Source: CALMFG01 sp963674805
Lineage (GTDB): Bacteria; Bacillota; Clostridia; Christensenellales; CALMFG01
Direction of reading: 5' to 3'
Length of the DNA stretch: 64,000 nt
Assembly (NCBI GenBank): GCA_963674805.2
Contig: CAXXNY010000016.1
Span: 62,001-126,000 of the forward strand
Shown here: positions 32,659-41,914 of the stretch, in pieces
Layout of the letters: every line of letters starts with the position of its first letter
How positions within the stretch are numbered: position 1 is the first letter of the stretch
Notes under the pieces: generated by a model
What the model was told of the DNA's origin: nothing
The model's database searches: none
Seen by the model: the letters and a program-made list of their open reading frames with translations, nothing else
Program-made: the position numbers and the translations under genes

Positions 32659-33828
32659 ATGATTTATCTGGATGCTTTCCTTTCAGCGATAAAAGCAATA
32701 TGGGCACATAAGATGCGCTCGTTTTTAACCATGCTCGGTATCATCATTGGAATATTTTCCGTTACCGCGTTAATCTCAATTGCACAGAGCACCACTGCTT
32801 CGGTTACGGAAAGCATCGAAGGTATGGGCAGCAATCTTTTAACCGTTATGATTATGGACCGGCGGATTGATTTAGACAACAGAGATATTGAAAAAATCAG
32901 TGAACTGCCGGGCATCGGTATGGTGAGTCCCTATATCGAATCGAGTTATACGTTAAAAAATGCATCTGAAAGCATGGAAGGTATCACGACCTATGGCGTG
33001 AATTCACAGTTTATTGCGATCCGCGAGTATGAGATTGATGTCGGCAGAGGCATCGCTGACAGCGATGACCGGCAGCGGATGCGTGTTGCGGTCGTCGGCA
33101 GCGAGGTGGCGAGCCAGCTCTACGGAAACGCCGCATTAGCGGTTGGAGAAAAAATAAGTATCGGCAGTACCCGGTTTACGATTATCGGTGTATTGAAATC
33201 TGAAGGAACGAGCATGATGGGCAACATGGATGAAATCGTTCTGATTCCGTTTTCTACAGCCCAGCGCGTGATGCAGATTACCGAGATCCGCTCGTTCTTC
33301 GTCTCCGCTGCGGATTCTGATTCGGTTGAGACCGCTCAGCAAAGTCTGGAAGGCTACTTAGATACACTATCTACAGAAGACGACGCATATTTCGTATTTA
33401 ACCAATCGGATGTTTTAGAATCGTTGGGCGACGTTACAGCGATATTGACAGCGATGTTTGGCGGCATTGCCGCAATCTCGCTGTTGGTTGGCGGCATCGG
33501 CATCATGAACATAATGCTGGTATCCGTCACCGAGCGCACAAGAGAAATCGGCATTCAAAAAGCGATCGGGGCCACAAGACGGGATATCTTAACGCAGTTC
33601 TTAATCGAAGCTATTTTGGTTTCCGGTGTCGGCGGTATCATTGGATTGCTGCTTGCCTATTTAAGCGCAGGGCCGCTGGGGCTTTTATTAGGGCTGACGG
33701 TAACAATAAAGTCTGGGGTGGTCATAGCCGCACTTGGATTCTCGTTGACGGTTGGCGTCGTTTTTGGAATCTATCCGGCCATCCGGGCGTCAAAATTAAA
33801 CCCGATTGAAGCCTTAAGGTATGAATAA
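32659..33828 (+). CDS. MacB/FtsX-family ABC transporter permease, orphan
   Basis: 389 residues. Hydrophobic helix at about 20-42 (SFLTMLGIIIGIFSVTALI), extracellular MacB periplasmic-core-like domain (about 45-260), then three helices with the FtsX signature GIMNIMLVSVTERTREIGIQ followed by KAIGATRRDI, ending YPAIRASKLNPIEALRYE. This is the MacB-type permease topology. No ATP-binding subunit or HlyD-like adaptor lies beside it, so it must use a partner encoded elsewhere. AGGAG lies before the ATG, and a strong terminator follows. Confidence 0.92.
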   Translation: MIYLDAFLSAIKAIWAHKMRSFLTMLGIIIGIFSVTALISIAQSTTASVTESIEGMGSNLLTVMIMDRRIDLDNRDIEKISELPGIGMVSPYIESSYTLKNASESMEGITTYGVNSQFIAIREYEIDVGRGIADSDDRQRMRVAVVGSEVASQLYGNAALAVGEKISIGSTRFTIIGVLKSEGTSMMGNMDEIVLIPFSTAQRVMQITEIRSFFVSAADSDSVETAQQSLEGYLDTLSTEDDAYFVFNQSDVLESLGDVTAILTAMFGGIAAISLLVGGIGIMNIMLVSVTERTREIGIQKAIGATRRDILTQFLIEAILVSGVGGIIGLLLAYLSAGPLGLLLGLTVTIKSGVVIAALGFSLTVGVVFGIYPAIRASKLNPIEALRYE

Positions 33829-33852
33829 CAACCCGCATTATATATATGATCG

Positions 33853-33889
33853 AAATAACGGTGAAGTATATACACACCGTTATTTTTTT
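33853..33889 (+). terminator. Intrinsic terminator after the MacB-like permease
   Basis: Perfect 11-bp stem AAATAACGGTG/CACCGTTATTT (33853-33863 and 33875-33885), 11-nt loop, T7 run. Confidence 0.9.
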
Positions 33890-34032
33890 ATGATCCAATT
33901 CTCAGGAACACGCCCGATATTTGGCTAATAAGTAATTTGTGACAAAATCACTTATTCAATTACTAAAATAAGATATCCTTTTATCATAAATTAATGGTTT
34001 TAATGATTTGTATATAGAAAGGAATATTAATT

Positions 34033-34353
34033 ATGGCTATTCATTTAACAAAAGAAAACTTTGATAAGATTGCTCTTCAGGGCGATAAACCCGTATTGAT
34101 TGATTTTTGGGCATCATGGTGCGGACCGTGCAAGATGCTTACACCGACAGTTGACGACCTCTCCAAGGAATACGAAGGAAAAGTGACCATTGCAAAGGTC
34201 AATGTAGACGAAGAACCGGAAATCGCAAGACGTTACGGCATCATGTCCATCCCGACCGTGTTTGTTATGAAAAACGGTGAGATTGCAGATCACTCAGTTG
34301 GGGTAAGACCCAAAGCATACTACAGCGGTGTCCTGGATAAAGTTATCAACTAA
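34033..34353 (+). CDS. trxA: Thioredoxin
   Basis: 106 residues with the active site WASWCGPCKM at about 29-38, cis-Pro loop MSIPTVFVMKNG and NVDEEPEIARRYGI. A standard single-domain cytosolic thioredoxin that reduces disulfides using thioredoxin reductase, which is not in this window. AAAGG precedes the ATG at about 8-9 nt. It is monocistronic with two terminator hairpins after it. Confidence 0.97.
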   Translation: MAIHLTKENFDKIALQGDKPVLIDFWASWCGPCKMLTPTVDDLSKEYEGKVTIAKVNVDEEPEIARRYGIMSIPTVFVMKNGEIADHSVGVRPKAYYSGVLDKVIN

Positions 34354-34362
34354 CCAAAAAGC

Positions 34363-34389
34363 AGAGCCTCAAGATGAGGCTCTTTTTTT
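34363..34389 (+). terminator. Terminator after trxA, probably bidirectional
   Basis: Perfect 9-bp stem AGAGCCTCA/TGAGGCTCT (34363-34371, 34375-34383) with T7 on the plus strand and a shorter T5 run on the minus strand. It probably also ends the converging PTS operon. Confidence 0.88.
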
Positions 34390-34401
34390 ACCTTTTTTAA
34401 T

Positions 34402-34423
34402 ACTGGCTCCCCAGCCGGTTTTT
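34402..34423 (+). terminator. Second terminator-like hairpin after trxA
   Basis: Stem ACTGGCT/AGCCGGT (one G-U pair), loop CCCC, then T5, immediately downstream of the first terminator. Confidence 0.6.
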
Positions 34424-34454
34424 AAATTCGATTGAGAATTCATATAATGGATTT

Positions 34455-35540
34455 TTAAGATAGCGGTATCTGATATTTTTCGAGGTATCTCAAATAATCT
34501 TCCTCATCGTTAATATCTCCAAAGCAAATAAAGCAAAGCCCTTTCGTTGTCCCGACCTGGTCAACAATCGCATCAATATACTTTAATTCATCTTTGTTAA
34601 AAACGAACACCTGCGTCAGTTTTTTGGCGGCTTGAATTTTTTTATATATATCCGGCCACTGGTCTAATCCCGGTGCACCCGCCCCATTAATCCACTGAAC
34701 GCCGTCCAGATTTTCAACTTCTAAAATCGAATCAAGGTGCTTCACCTGCCCCGGTCCATCCAGATGATAAAAAGTCCGTTCAACCAATTCGCTTTCTTTG
34801 ATCAGAATGGGCTTATAGAACGCGTCAAACATGTCCGTACCAATCATAAAGGAGAAATCACATTGTGTGATGTAGTATGGTTTTTTCGACAGCATCGTCG
34901 CCCACGCCGTATATCCCGGATTAACAGCTGCATCAATCAAATTCTCATGAATCTCGTACGCTTTTTTAAACTCCTCATGAATCTGCCATGATGCGGCTTT
35001 GACTTTATCCGGGCAGTCAAACATATCAAACATCAATTCCTGCGCCCCTCTGAATGCAGATAAAATGTCGAGAACTCCGCCTAAATCCGGAACACCCAGA
35101 GCTGCGGAACCGCCAAAATGCTTCTGGAACGACTCCATAATCGCCTTTGTTCTCAAAAATATTGGATTCTCCGTATCAAACTCAAATCTTAAATCATCAA
35201 TCGATTCATTGGGTACGGTTTCATAGTGAATGACACCCGCTTCCGCATCCCGAATAAATGATTGGCCCATAAAAACCCCTAATATACCCGTTGACCGCAT
35301 ATAAAAAAGCGGAAACGCATCCCCGTAATAGGTGGTCGCATCATAAGTCGCTTCAATCTCCTGCATCACATCCGGCATACTTATATTCATATCGTAACAC
35401 GCATTCAGCATGCTTCTCCTGTTGTGCGGGCTTGTCATGTCAGAAAGCGACACCTGAATAATCGGACGCTCCAGCTCGTGCTGCCACCATCTTTCAAAGT
35501 CCGCTGCAATGCGTCCAAATCTATTCTGATTAAATTTCAT
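34455..35540 (-). CDS. Uroporphyrinogen decarboxylase (URO-D)-like protein
   Basis: 361 residues from ATG 35540 (AAAGGAG 7 nt upstream; the longer form overlaps the GH1 gene). TIM-barrel URO-D superfamily features: MKFNQNRFGRIAADFERWW, YHLDGPGQVKHLDSILEVEN and IQWING-like strand VQWINGAGAP. It lacks the typical HemE N-terminal P-x-W-x-M-R-Q-AGR motif, so it is not a true HemE. Relatives act in corrinoid-dependent methyl transfer. Its place as last gene of a beta-glucoside PTS operon, 4 bp after the glycosidase, is unusual. It might process a methylated aglycone or be coexpressed by chance. Confidence 0.8.
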   Translation of the reverse strand: MKFNQNRFGRIAADFERWWQHELERPIIQVSLSDMTSPHNRRSMLNACYDMNISMPDVMQEIEATYDATTYYGDAFPLFYMRSTGILGVFMGQSFIRDAEAGVIHYETVPNESIDDLRFEFDTENPIFLRTKAIMESFQKHFGGSAALGVPDLGGVLDILSAFRGAQELMFDMFDCPDKVKAASWQIHEEFKKAYEIHENLIDAAVNPGYTAWATMLSKKPYYITQCDFSFMIGTDMFDAFYKPILIKESELVERTFYHLDGPGQVKHLDSILEVENLDGVQWINGAGAPGLDQWPDIYKKIQAAKKLTQVFVFNKDELKYIDAIVDQVGTTKGLCFICFGDINDEEDYLRYLEKYQIPLS

Positions 35541-35544
35541 TGCC

Positions 35545-36957
35545 TTACTCCTTTTTCTCTTGCAGTATGTCTCCGTTTGTCTCAATAACTTTTTTATACC
35601 AATAAAAGCTTTTCTTCTTATACCGTTCTATTGTTCCACTGCCGTCGTCATTACGGTCAACATAGATAAATCCATACCGCTTCTTCATCTCACAGGTACT
35701 CGCGCTAACCATATCGATGCATCCCCAGCTGGTGTAACCCATCACCTCTACGCCGTCTTTAATAGCTTGTGCAATCTGCACCAAATGATCGTTCATATAT
35801 GCAATCCGGTAATCATCCTGCACCGTGAATGTGCCCTCATCCGGGATTAATGCGTCCACCGCACCTAATCCGTTTTCAACAATGAACAATGGCACATGAT
35901 AAGCTTCATACATGGTATTTAACAGATATCTCAACCCTTTAGGATCAATCTGCCATCCCCATTCCGAAGCATCTAAGTATGGATTTTTCTTCCCGGAAAC
36001 AATATTCGCGACAACCGATTCGCTTTGCTTTGATGATTCGCAAATACTCATATAGTAACTCATTGAGATAAAATCAACCGTATGCTTCAGCGCCTCCTTA
36101 TCCTCTTGTGTGATATCCAAGGATATCCCATGATCGTCAAAAAACCGTTGTGCATAGAATGGGTATGCGCCGTTCACCATCACATCCGTAAAAAAGGTGT
36201 AATTCATGCGCATTTTGTCCATCGCAACCAGTATATCGTCAGGATGCGGCGTCATCGGATAAACCGGCAGCCCGATTACCATACAGCCGACGCGTGCCTG
36301 CGGATCTATCTCCCTGCATGCCTTAACCGTAAGTGCGCTCGCAACAAACTGATGATGCAGCGCCTGGTACACCTGCTGCATGCTTAATTGTTCTTTTGGT
36401 GTTTTAATGCCGCACGAGACAATCGGAAAAAACAATGCCGCGTTAATCTCATTAAAAGTCAAATAGTATTTTACTTTCCCTTTGTACCGATTAAATACAG
36501 TCTCAGCGAACCTCACGAACAAAGCGATTAGTTTTCTGTCGGAAAACCCGTTATATTTATCCACCAGTGCATACGGCATTTCATAATGCGAAAGCGTAAT
36601 AACAGGTTCTATGCCATGCTTCAGCAGCTCATCAATGACGCTGTCATAAAACCGCAAGCCCTTTTCATTGGGCTCGGATTCTTCGCCTGTCGGATATATG
36701 CGTGACCATGCGATGGAAGTGCGGAACGTTTTAAATCCCATTTGTGCAAATAAGGCGATATCTTCTTTATACCGGTGGTAAAAATCGATGCCGTCGTGTT
36801 TTAGATTAAACCCATCGGGATTATCAGCCAGCCCCTCCGCTATGCCGTGAGGAAGATAATCCTGTACTGAGTAACCTTTGCCATCCAGGAGATATGCCCC
36901 TTCACATTGATTGGCGGCTGCCGCGCCGCCCCATAAAAATCCTTTTGGAAATTCCAT
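35545..36957 (-). CDS. 6-phospho-beta-glucosidase, glycoside hydrolase family 1
   Basis: 470 residues, normal GH1 length. N-terminal FPKGFLWGGAAAANQCEGAY, acid/base Glu in YLTFNEINA, nucleophile Glu in LFIVENGLGA, and C-terminal YTSWGCIDMVSAST with KKRYGFIYVDRNDDGSGT, which is the phosphate-recognising loop type found in 6-phospho enzymes. It cleaves intracellular phosphorylated beta-glucosides delivered by the PTS permease encoded upstream in the same operon. Confidence 0.95.
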   Translation of the reverse strand: MEFPKGFLWGGAAAANQCEGAYLLDGKGYSVQDYLPHGIAEGLADNPDGFNLKHDGIDFYHRYKEDIALFAQMGFKTFRTSIAWSRIYPTGEESEPNEKGLRFYDSVIDELLKHGIEPVITLSHYEMPYALVDKYNGFSDRKLIALFVRFAETVFNRYKGKVKYYLTFNEINAALFFPIVSCGIKTPKEQLSMQQVYQALHHQFVASALTVKACREIDPQARVGCMVIGLPVYPMTPHPDDILVAMDKMRMNYTFFTDVMVNGAYPFYAQRFFDDHGISLDITQEDKEALKHTVDFISMSYYMSICESSKQSESVVANIVSGKKNPYLDASEWGWQIDPKGLRYLLNTMYEAYHVPLFIVENGLGAVDALIPDEGTFTVQDDYRIAYMNDHLVQIAQAIKDGVEVMGYTSWGCIDMVSASTCEMKKRYGFIYVDRNDDGSGTIERYKKKSFYWYKKVIETNGDILQEKKE

Positions 36958-37013
36958 ATCGTTGACCTTTCATTTAAAAGCGGCCAGTGTTACCTGACCG
37001 CTCCAAAAACCCT

Positions 37014-37469
37014 TCACCTTAATGTCATAATCTCATCCAAAAACTCGAGCTCTTTGATGGCAACCGTTTCAATCGCCGCATATTTTTTCGAGTTCATAAT
37101 GATGATGGTGGTCGTTTGATCATAGCCCTCAGATATAATCTCGTCTAATTGAAAAGCTATCAGCCTGTCCCCTTTTTTGACATGCTGGCCGGCTTTCACA
37201 AATACGTCGAACGGTTTGCCATCCAATTCAACAGTATCTATCCCGACATGGATCATGATCTCTGCGCCCCCCCGGGTCAGCATTGCAACGGCATGCTTCG
37301 ACGGGAAAACCGTTTTAATCTTACCTTCCGCGGGCGCCAAAACCTCACCGATTTCCGGTATAACCGCGATACCTTTGCCCAGTTTTTCACTTGAAAAAAT
37401 CGGATCTGCAATATCTGCTACAGGTATCATTTTCCCTTTTAAAGGTGAATAAATTTTCTCTTCTTTCAT
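37014..37469 (-). CDS. PTS glucose-type EIIA component
   Basis: 151 residues: IYSPLKGKMIPVADIADPIF, His59 (SKHAV) and phospho-acceptor His74 (EIMIHVGIDTV), with KKGDRLIAFQLDEI. A freestanding EIIA-Glc-type domain that passes phosphate from HPr to the EIIB domain of the permease 5 bp upstream. In many beta-glucoside permeases this domain is fused to EIIBC; here it is separate. Confidence 0.96.
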   Translation of the reverse strand: MKEEKIYSPLKGKMIPVADIADPIFSSEKLGKGIAVIPEIGEVLAPAEGKIKTVFPSKHAVAMLTRGGAEIMIHVGIDTVELDGKPFDVFVKAGQHVKKGDRLIAFQLDEIISEGYDQTTTIIIMNSKKYAAIETVAIKELEFLDEIMTLR

Positions 37470-37474
37470 AAACT

Positions 37475-38878
37475 TCAGCCCTTCTTATGCAAGCTCTTCT
37501 GGGTGGTAAGATTGTTAAATGCCGCATCATCCTGCGGATCGTTTATGCCAATCAACAGCGATGCAATTACGGTCGCAATAATCGCTACCCCTACAACCAT
37601 TAATGCAAGCATAAAATTATTGCTGTTATCCACAAAAATCGGCAGTGCCGCAAGTCCCGGCGACGTAATCGCATAAGTCTTAACGCCTATAATCCCAGCA
37701 AATATGCCGGCAGCGCCCCCGCCAATCATGGCTGAAATAAATGGTTTTCTCAATTTTAATGTCACACCATATAGCGCAGGTTCTGTTATACCTAATATTG
37801 CAGTGAATCCGGTGGAGCCCGCTAACTGGCGGAGCTGGCGGTTCTTTGTCCTGATCGCTACAAACAACGTAGCCGCACCCATTGCAATATTGGATGCAAA
37901 GAACGCAGGCATGACCAGCATTTCAAACCCTTCAGTGGCAAACGCCTGGAAGATGAACGGGAACAGCGCATAATGCATACCCGTCATGACCATCAGCGGT
38001 GTAAGTGCGCCGATAATGCCAAGCGCCAGCCAGCCCACATAACTATTGAGCCAAATCAATGCCTTTGAGATAAAGCTGCCAATAATGACGCCCAGCGGTC
38101 CAATGGCAGCAATCACGATCGGTCCGGTGATTAATAAGATTAACAGCGGTTTAACAAAGAGTTCAATTGATTTGGGGATGATTTTGTTAATCAGCTTTTC
38201 CACATAAGACATAAACCATACGGAAAGCAGGATGGGTACAACGGACGCAGAGTAACTGGTTAAGATTACCGGTATCCCCAGCATTGTCGTTGGTGCCCCC
38301 GCATTAAAGAGCGCCGTGAAATCCGGATGCAATAAAGCGCCCGCAATCACCATCGCCAAAAACGGATTGCAGCCCAGTTTCTTTGCCGACGTATAGGCTA
38401 AGAAAATCGGCAGGAAATAGAATGCGGCGTCTGCAATAATGTTAAAGTACACCACCGTACTGCTTTCCGCTGATACCAGATTCAGAGCAATCAGCGTAAC
38501 AAAGATAGCTTTGAGCATCCCGGCACCGGCGATTGCGAAAATAATGGGAGTAAAGACACCGGTAATAAAATCGATAATCCGGTTTAAAACACTCTGCTTT
38601 TCCTTAGTTCCTTCTGGTTTTTCACCTTTTGGTGTCCACAATTTCATTGCAGCGTTATAAACATCACTTGCTTCACTGCCGATTACGATTTGTAATTTGT
38701 TTCCCTTTTCGATGATATCAACAACACCATCAATAGATTTTAATGCTGTTTTGTCCGCTTTTTGCATATCAGACAAAACGATTCTAAGCCGTGTCGCGCA
38801 ATGCGTCAGGCCAGATATGTTTGCTTCGCCGCCGGCAGCATCAATCACCGCTTTGGCGAGGTCTTCATATTTTGACAT
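37475..38878 (-). CDS. PTS beta-glucoside permease EIIBC
   Basis: 467 residues. EIIB at about 1-80 with phospho-cysteine Cys27 (ISGLTHCATRLRI), then an EIIC membrane domain of about ten helices (AIAGAGMLKAIF, ITEPALYGVTLKLRKPF). The order B-C without a C-terminal A domain matches AscF/BglP-type permeases of the glucose superfamily. It imports and phosphorylates an aryl-beta-glucoside or cellobiose-like sugar. TGGAGGG precedes the ATG. Confidence 0.95.
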   Translation of the reverse strand: MSKYEDLAKAVIDAAGGEANISGLTHCATRLRIVLSDMQKADKTALKSIDGVVDIIEKGNKLQIVIGSEASDVYNAAMKLWTPKGEKPEGTKEKQSVLNRIIDFITGVFTPIIFAIAGAGMLKAIFVTLIALNLVSAESSTVVYFNIIADAAFYFLPIFLAYTSAKKLGCNPFLAMVIAGALLHPDFTALFNAGAPTTMLGIPVILTSYSASVVPILLSVWFMSYVEKLINKIIPKSIELFVKPLLILLITGPIVIAAIGPLGVIIGSFISKALIWLNSYVGWLALGIIGALTPLMVMTGMHYALFPFIFQAFATEGFEMLVMPAFFASNIAMGAATLFVAIRTKNRQLRQLAGSTGFTAILGITEPALYGVTLKLRKPFISAMIGGGAAGIFAGIIGVKTYAITSPGLAALPIFVDNSNNFMLALMVVGVAIIATVIASLLIGINDPQDDAAFNNLTTQKSLHKKG

Positions 38879-38950
38879 GGTTATCCCTCCATATTTGATT
38901 TTTTAATCAGCGGCCTTTTCTCTTGCGCGCTTAGAAAACCGCCCGCCAAA

Positions 38951-40702
38951 CTAAAAATATTCAGAAACCCAATTGGGTAAACAACCTTTCAATGTGTGTT
39001 TTACTTCTTTTGCAGTCTCCAATAACAACGCCTTTTCAGCAATGTTTCTGGCACTATCCATGCTGATTTCACTCAGCAGCCTGCGGATGCCCAGCAATTC
39101 AGATGCGGGTACACTCAATTCATGAATGCCCAGCCCTAAAAGCAGCACCGCGGCACGCGGATCTCCAGCCATATCACCGCAAATACCAACCCATTTATCA
39201 TCATATACAGCTGCCGCTTTTATAACCGCATCCAGTATTTTAAGAAATCCCGGATTGAAATAATCGCCTATGCCGCTCACTTTTTCATTCGTTCGGTCCG
39301 CCGCCATCATATATTGCGCAAGGTCATTGCTCCCTATAGAGAAGAAATCCACATGCTGGATCAGCACCGGCGCCATCATTGCCGCCGACGGCACCTCGAT
39401 CATCATACCGATTTTTATCTGCTCATCAAAAGGCACCTGCTCCGCTTTCAGCTGCCGCTTGGCGGTATTGACCAACTCTTTCGCCGCAATAAGCTCATCA
39501 AGCGATGAAATCATCGGGAACATGATTGCTACATTATGTTTCACTGATGCCCGCAGTACCGCCCGAATTTGTGTCAAGAACATATCTTCCATATCCAAAC
39601 AGATACGAATCGCACGGTATCCCAAAAACGGATTTTGTTCCTCCGGCATCTGCAGGTACGCAACGGGCTTATCCCCGCCGATGTCCAGCGTGCGGATAAT
39701 CAGCATACCCTTATTTAAATGCTCTGCCGCTGTTGTATATATCTTTGCCTGCATGGCTTCTGTTGGCGCACAGGAACGGTTCATATATAAAAACTCAGTA
39801 CGGAATAATCCGACACCCTCCGCTCCGACACGGTTAACCGCTTCAATGTCTTCCAGCATCGCCACGTTGGCTGCCAGTATAACCGGGACGTGGTCTTTCG
39901 TTTGTGTGGGTGATTCCTTTAAGCGGTCCAGTTCCTGCTCACGCTTTTTTTGATCCAGCACCGCTTCTCTGAATACGGCACATTGATTTTTTTCAATCCC
40001 AAATGTTACCTCGCCCGACTTTCCATCTATGAATGTCAGCGCATTTTTGTCTAACTGCTTCGCCGCTTCCACGGCTCCTGCGCATCCGAATACTGCCGGT
40101 TTCCCCAGGCTTTTGACCAATAATGCGGCATGGCAGTTTCTTCCCCCGATTTCGGTTACAATGCCTTTCAGCCGCGCTGTGTCCATATTGACAAACATGG
40201 CCGGCGTTAATTCTTTTATGACGATGATGGCCGGATGCGTAAGCCGGACTGTTTGCATCTCCGTCTGGCCGGTTAAGCCCAGCAGCAGCATCCTGCCGAT
40301 ATCTCTGACATCCTGCGCCCGTTCTTTAAAGTACTCATCTTCTAAACGGTCAAACTCCGCGGACAATTCATCAACTGCCAGCTGAACCGCACCTTCGGCA
40401 CAGCAATGCTCCTGTTTAATTCTTTCAACTATTTTTCCGTGAAAAACAGCATCTTTTGCCATCATTCTCTGTGCCTTCAGGATATCCGCCAACGAATCGT
40501 CTTCTTTTTTCTCTGCGTCCCCAATCATTTTCTCAAAATGATCCACCGTATTATAAACGGCCTGTTTCACACGTACTAATGCATCGTCCACTTGACAGCT
40601 CTCAATGCGTACGGTTCTGAAATCCTCAATCGCAATCGAATGAATAACGATCATCCTGGATAATGCTTTTTGTTTGTTTAAAGCAATTCCTGACAGTTTC
40701 AT
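38951..40702 (-). CDS. ptsI: PTS enzyme I (phosphoenolpyruvate-protein phosphotransferase)
   Basis: 583 residues, normal length. Phospho-His191 in GGRNCHAALLVKS (usually GGxTSHxAI, so slightly variant), PEP-binding FRTEFLYMNR and RTLDIGGDKP, SIGSNDLAQYMMAADR, and the catalytic Cys in GICGDMAGDP. It transfers phosphate from PEP to HPr. Its ATG overlaps the HPr stop (ATGA). Encoded inside a sugar operon rather than as a stand-alone general pts locus. Confidence 0.96.
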   Translation of the reverse strand: MKLSGIALNKQKALSRMIVIHSIAIEDFRTVRIESCQVDDALVRVKQAVYNTVDHFEKMIGDAEKKEDDSLADILKAQRMMAKDAVFHGKIVERIKQEHCCAEGAVQLAVDELSAEFDRLEDEYFKERAQDVRDIGRMLLLGLTGQTEMQTVRLTHPAIIVIKELTPAMFVNMDTARLKGIVTEIGGRNCHAALLVKSLGKPAVFGCAGAVEAAKQLDKNALTFIDGKSGEVTFGIEKNQCAVFREAVLDQKKREQELDRLKESPTQTKDHVPVILAANVAMLEDIEAVNRVGAEGVGLFRTEFLYMNRSCAPTEAMQAKIYTTAAEHLNKGMLIIRTLDIGGDKPVAYLQMPEEQNPFLGYRAIRICLDMEDMFLTQIRAVLRASVKHNVAIMFPMISSLDELIAAKELVNTAKRQLKAEQVPFDEQIKIGMMIEVPSAAMMAPVLIQHVDFFSIGSNDLAQYMMAADRTNEKVSGIGDYFNPGFLKILDAVIKAAAVYDDKWVGICGDMAGDPRAAVLLLGLGIHELSVPASELLGIRRLLSEISMDSARNIAEKALLLETAKEVKHTLKGCLPNWVSEYF

Positions 40703-40965
40703 CAGCTCTCCCTAAATTCCGAAATAAAGCGGCTCATGGCTTGAATCGCGGTTTGCTCATCAGCACCATTACAACGCAAGGTCATTATTGATCCGCCGCC
40801 GATACTCGCAGCGAGAATGTTCATAATACTTTTTGCATCAAGGGTTTTATCCCCAACGATAATTTCTATATCAGAATCAAACTCCATCGCCAGCGCACAT
40901 AGCTCACTGGCCGGCCTTGCATGGAATCCTGTGGGATTAGTGACTTTTATTTTTTTCTCTACCAT
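40702..40965 (-). CDS. ptsH: PTS phosphocarrier HPr
   Basis: 87 residues. Phospho-His15 (TGFHARPAS) and regulatory Ser46 (LDAKSIMNIL) are both in place, so both enzyme I transfer and HPr-kinase regulation appear possible. GGGGAG is 6 nt before the ATG. It lies between licT and ptsI, 17 bp after licT. Confidence 0.96.
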   Translation of the reverse strand: MVEKKIKVTNPTGFHARPASELCALAMEFDSDIEIIVGDKTLDAKSIMNILAASIGGGSIMTLRCNGADEQTAIQAMSRFISEFRES

Positions 40966-40982
40966 GACAAACTCCCCTTTTT

Positions 40983-41825
40983 TTAAATCGTCGTATGATG
41001 AATCACGCGTTCAATATGAAGCGTCATATAAAACAACTCTTCATCCGAAAATATATAATCATATTTTTCATCAATATAGACTTTAATCTTTTGTGCACAC
41101 TCAAAGGCGCGTTTATATTTATTCTTTACCAGTTTAAACAGTGCTTTATCCAGACAATTCTCGTAGGGGGTGTTCGTAACCAAACGCTGAGAGAAGAATT
41201 TAAGGTGTGTAATGAAGCGATGGTAGCTGAGTGAATTGTTGTCGAAATCAGTTGCAAAGAATTCTTTAATCATATTCAATATTGAATCCATTACCTTTGT
41301 CATTGAAACAATCGTCGGGATGCCTTCATCCAGTTCGCCGTTGACAATATGCAATGCAATAAATCCTGCCTCATCTTCCGGCAATTTCACATCAAAGTCC
41401 TCTTCAATATACGCTATCGCTTTTTGGCCTACCGCAAATTCATCCGCATACAACCGTTTTATTTCCCAGAGCAATCCGTTCGGTACCGTTATGTTTTCTT
41501 TAAAGCGTTTTACCGCATAAAAAATATGGTCAGTCAAACTCAACAAGATTCCGGTATTGAGCGGTTTGCCCAGACGAATCTGCCCGTATTTAATGATCTT
41601 ATCGGAGATGTCAACATACTCAATCGGAATTTCCATGAGCAGCTCATAGAACTTATCTACCATTCCCTTTTGTGACAGGACGAACACTTTTTCGATCGCA
41701 GCATCATCCAAAACATCCCCGGGCTTTTTCTTGAACCCTAAGCCTCTGCCCATCACAACGATTTCCTGTCCGAGCTCATTTTCCGAAAAAGCAACGTTAT
41801 TATTCAGTACCTTTTTAACATCCAT
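40983..41825 (-). CDS. licT: BglG/LicT-family transcription antiterminator
   Basis: 280 residues. CAT RNA-binding domain at about 1-55 (VLNNNVAFSENELGQEIVVM, GRGLGFKKKPGD), PRD1 at about 65-170 and PRD2 at about 172-280, with His residues in SLTDHIFYAV, ALHIVNG and TLHIERVIHH positions. Phosphorylation of the PRDs by HPr and EIIB normally sets activity. The RNA target (RAT) and overlapping terminator are visible right upstream, so it controls its own operon. GAGG lies 7 nt before the ATG. Confidence 0.95.
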   Translation of the reverse strand: MDVKKVLNNNVAFSENELGQEIVVMGRGLGFKKKPGDVLDDAAIEKVFVLSQKGMVDKFYELLMEIPIEYVDISDKIIKYGQIRLGKPLNTGILLSLTDHIFYAVKRFKENITVPNGLLWEIKRLYADEFAVGQKAIAYIEEDFDVKLPEDEAGFIALHIVNGELDEGIPTIVSMTKVMDSILNMIKEFFATDFDNNSLSYHRFITHLKFFSQRLVTNTPYENCLDKALFKLVKNKYKRAFECAQKIKVYIDEKYDYIFSDEELFYMTLHIERVIHHTTI

Positions 41826-41840
41826 GACATTACCTCAAAA

Positions 41841-41880
41841 AACAAAAAAACCAAAAGCCATTATTATGTCTTTTGGTTTT
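41841..41880 (-). terminator. Regulated terminator in the licT leader
   Basis: Perfect 11-bp stem AAAACCAAAAG/CTTTTGGTTTT (minus strand 41880-41870 and 41857-41847), followed by a T-rich run. Its 5' arm overlaps the 3' end of the RAT element, the classic either/or arrangement. Confidence 0.92.
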
Positions 41881-41904
41881 GCCCGCAAACGCGGTAACAA
41901 TCCT
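41875..41904 (-). promoter_or_regulatory. Ribonucleic antiterminator (RAT) target of LicT
   Basis: On the minus strand the 30 nt begin AGGATTGTTAC and end GGGCAAAACC, matching the BglG/SacY/LicT RAT pattern (GGATTGTTACTG...GCAGGCAAAACC). It lies immediately after the predicted transcription start. Confidence 0.92.
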
Positions 41905-41914
41905 ATTTTTCTTG

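Noticed and set aside
39270..39953. Plus-strand ORF of 227 codons opposite enzyme I
   Set aside because: Antisense shadow; enzyme I on the other strand has all catalytic motifs.
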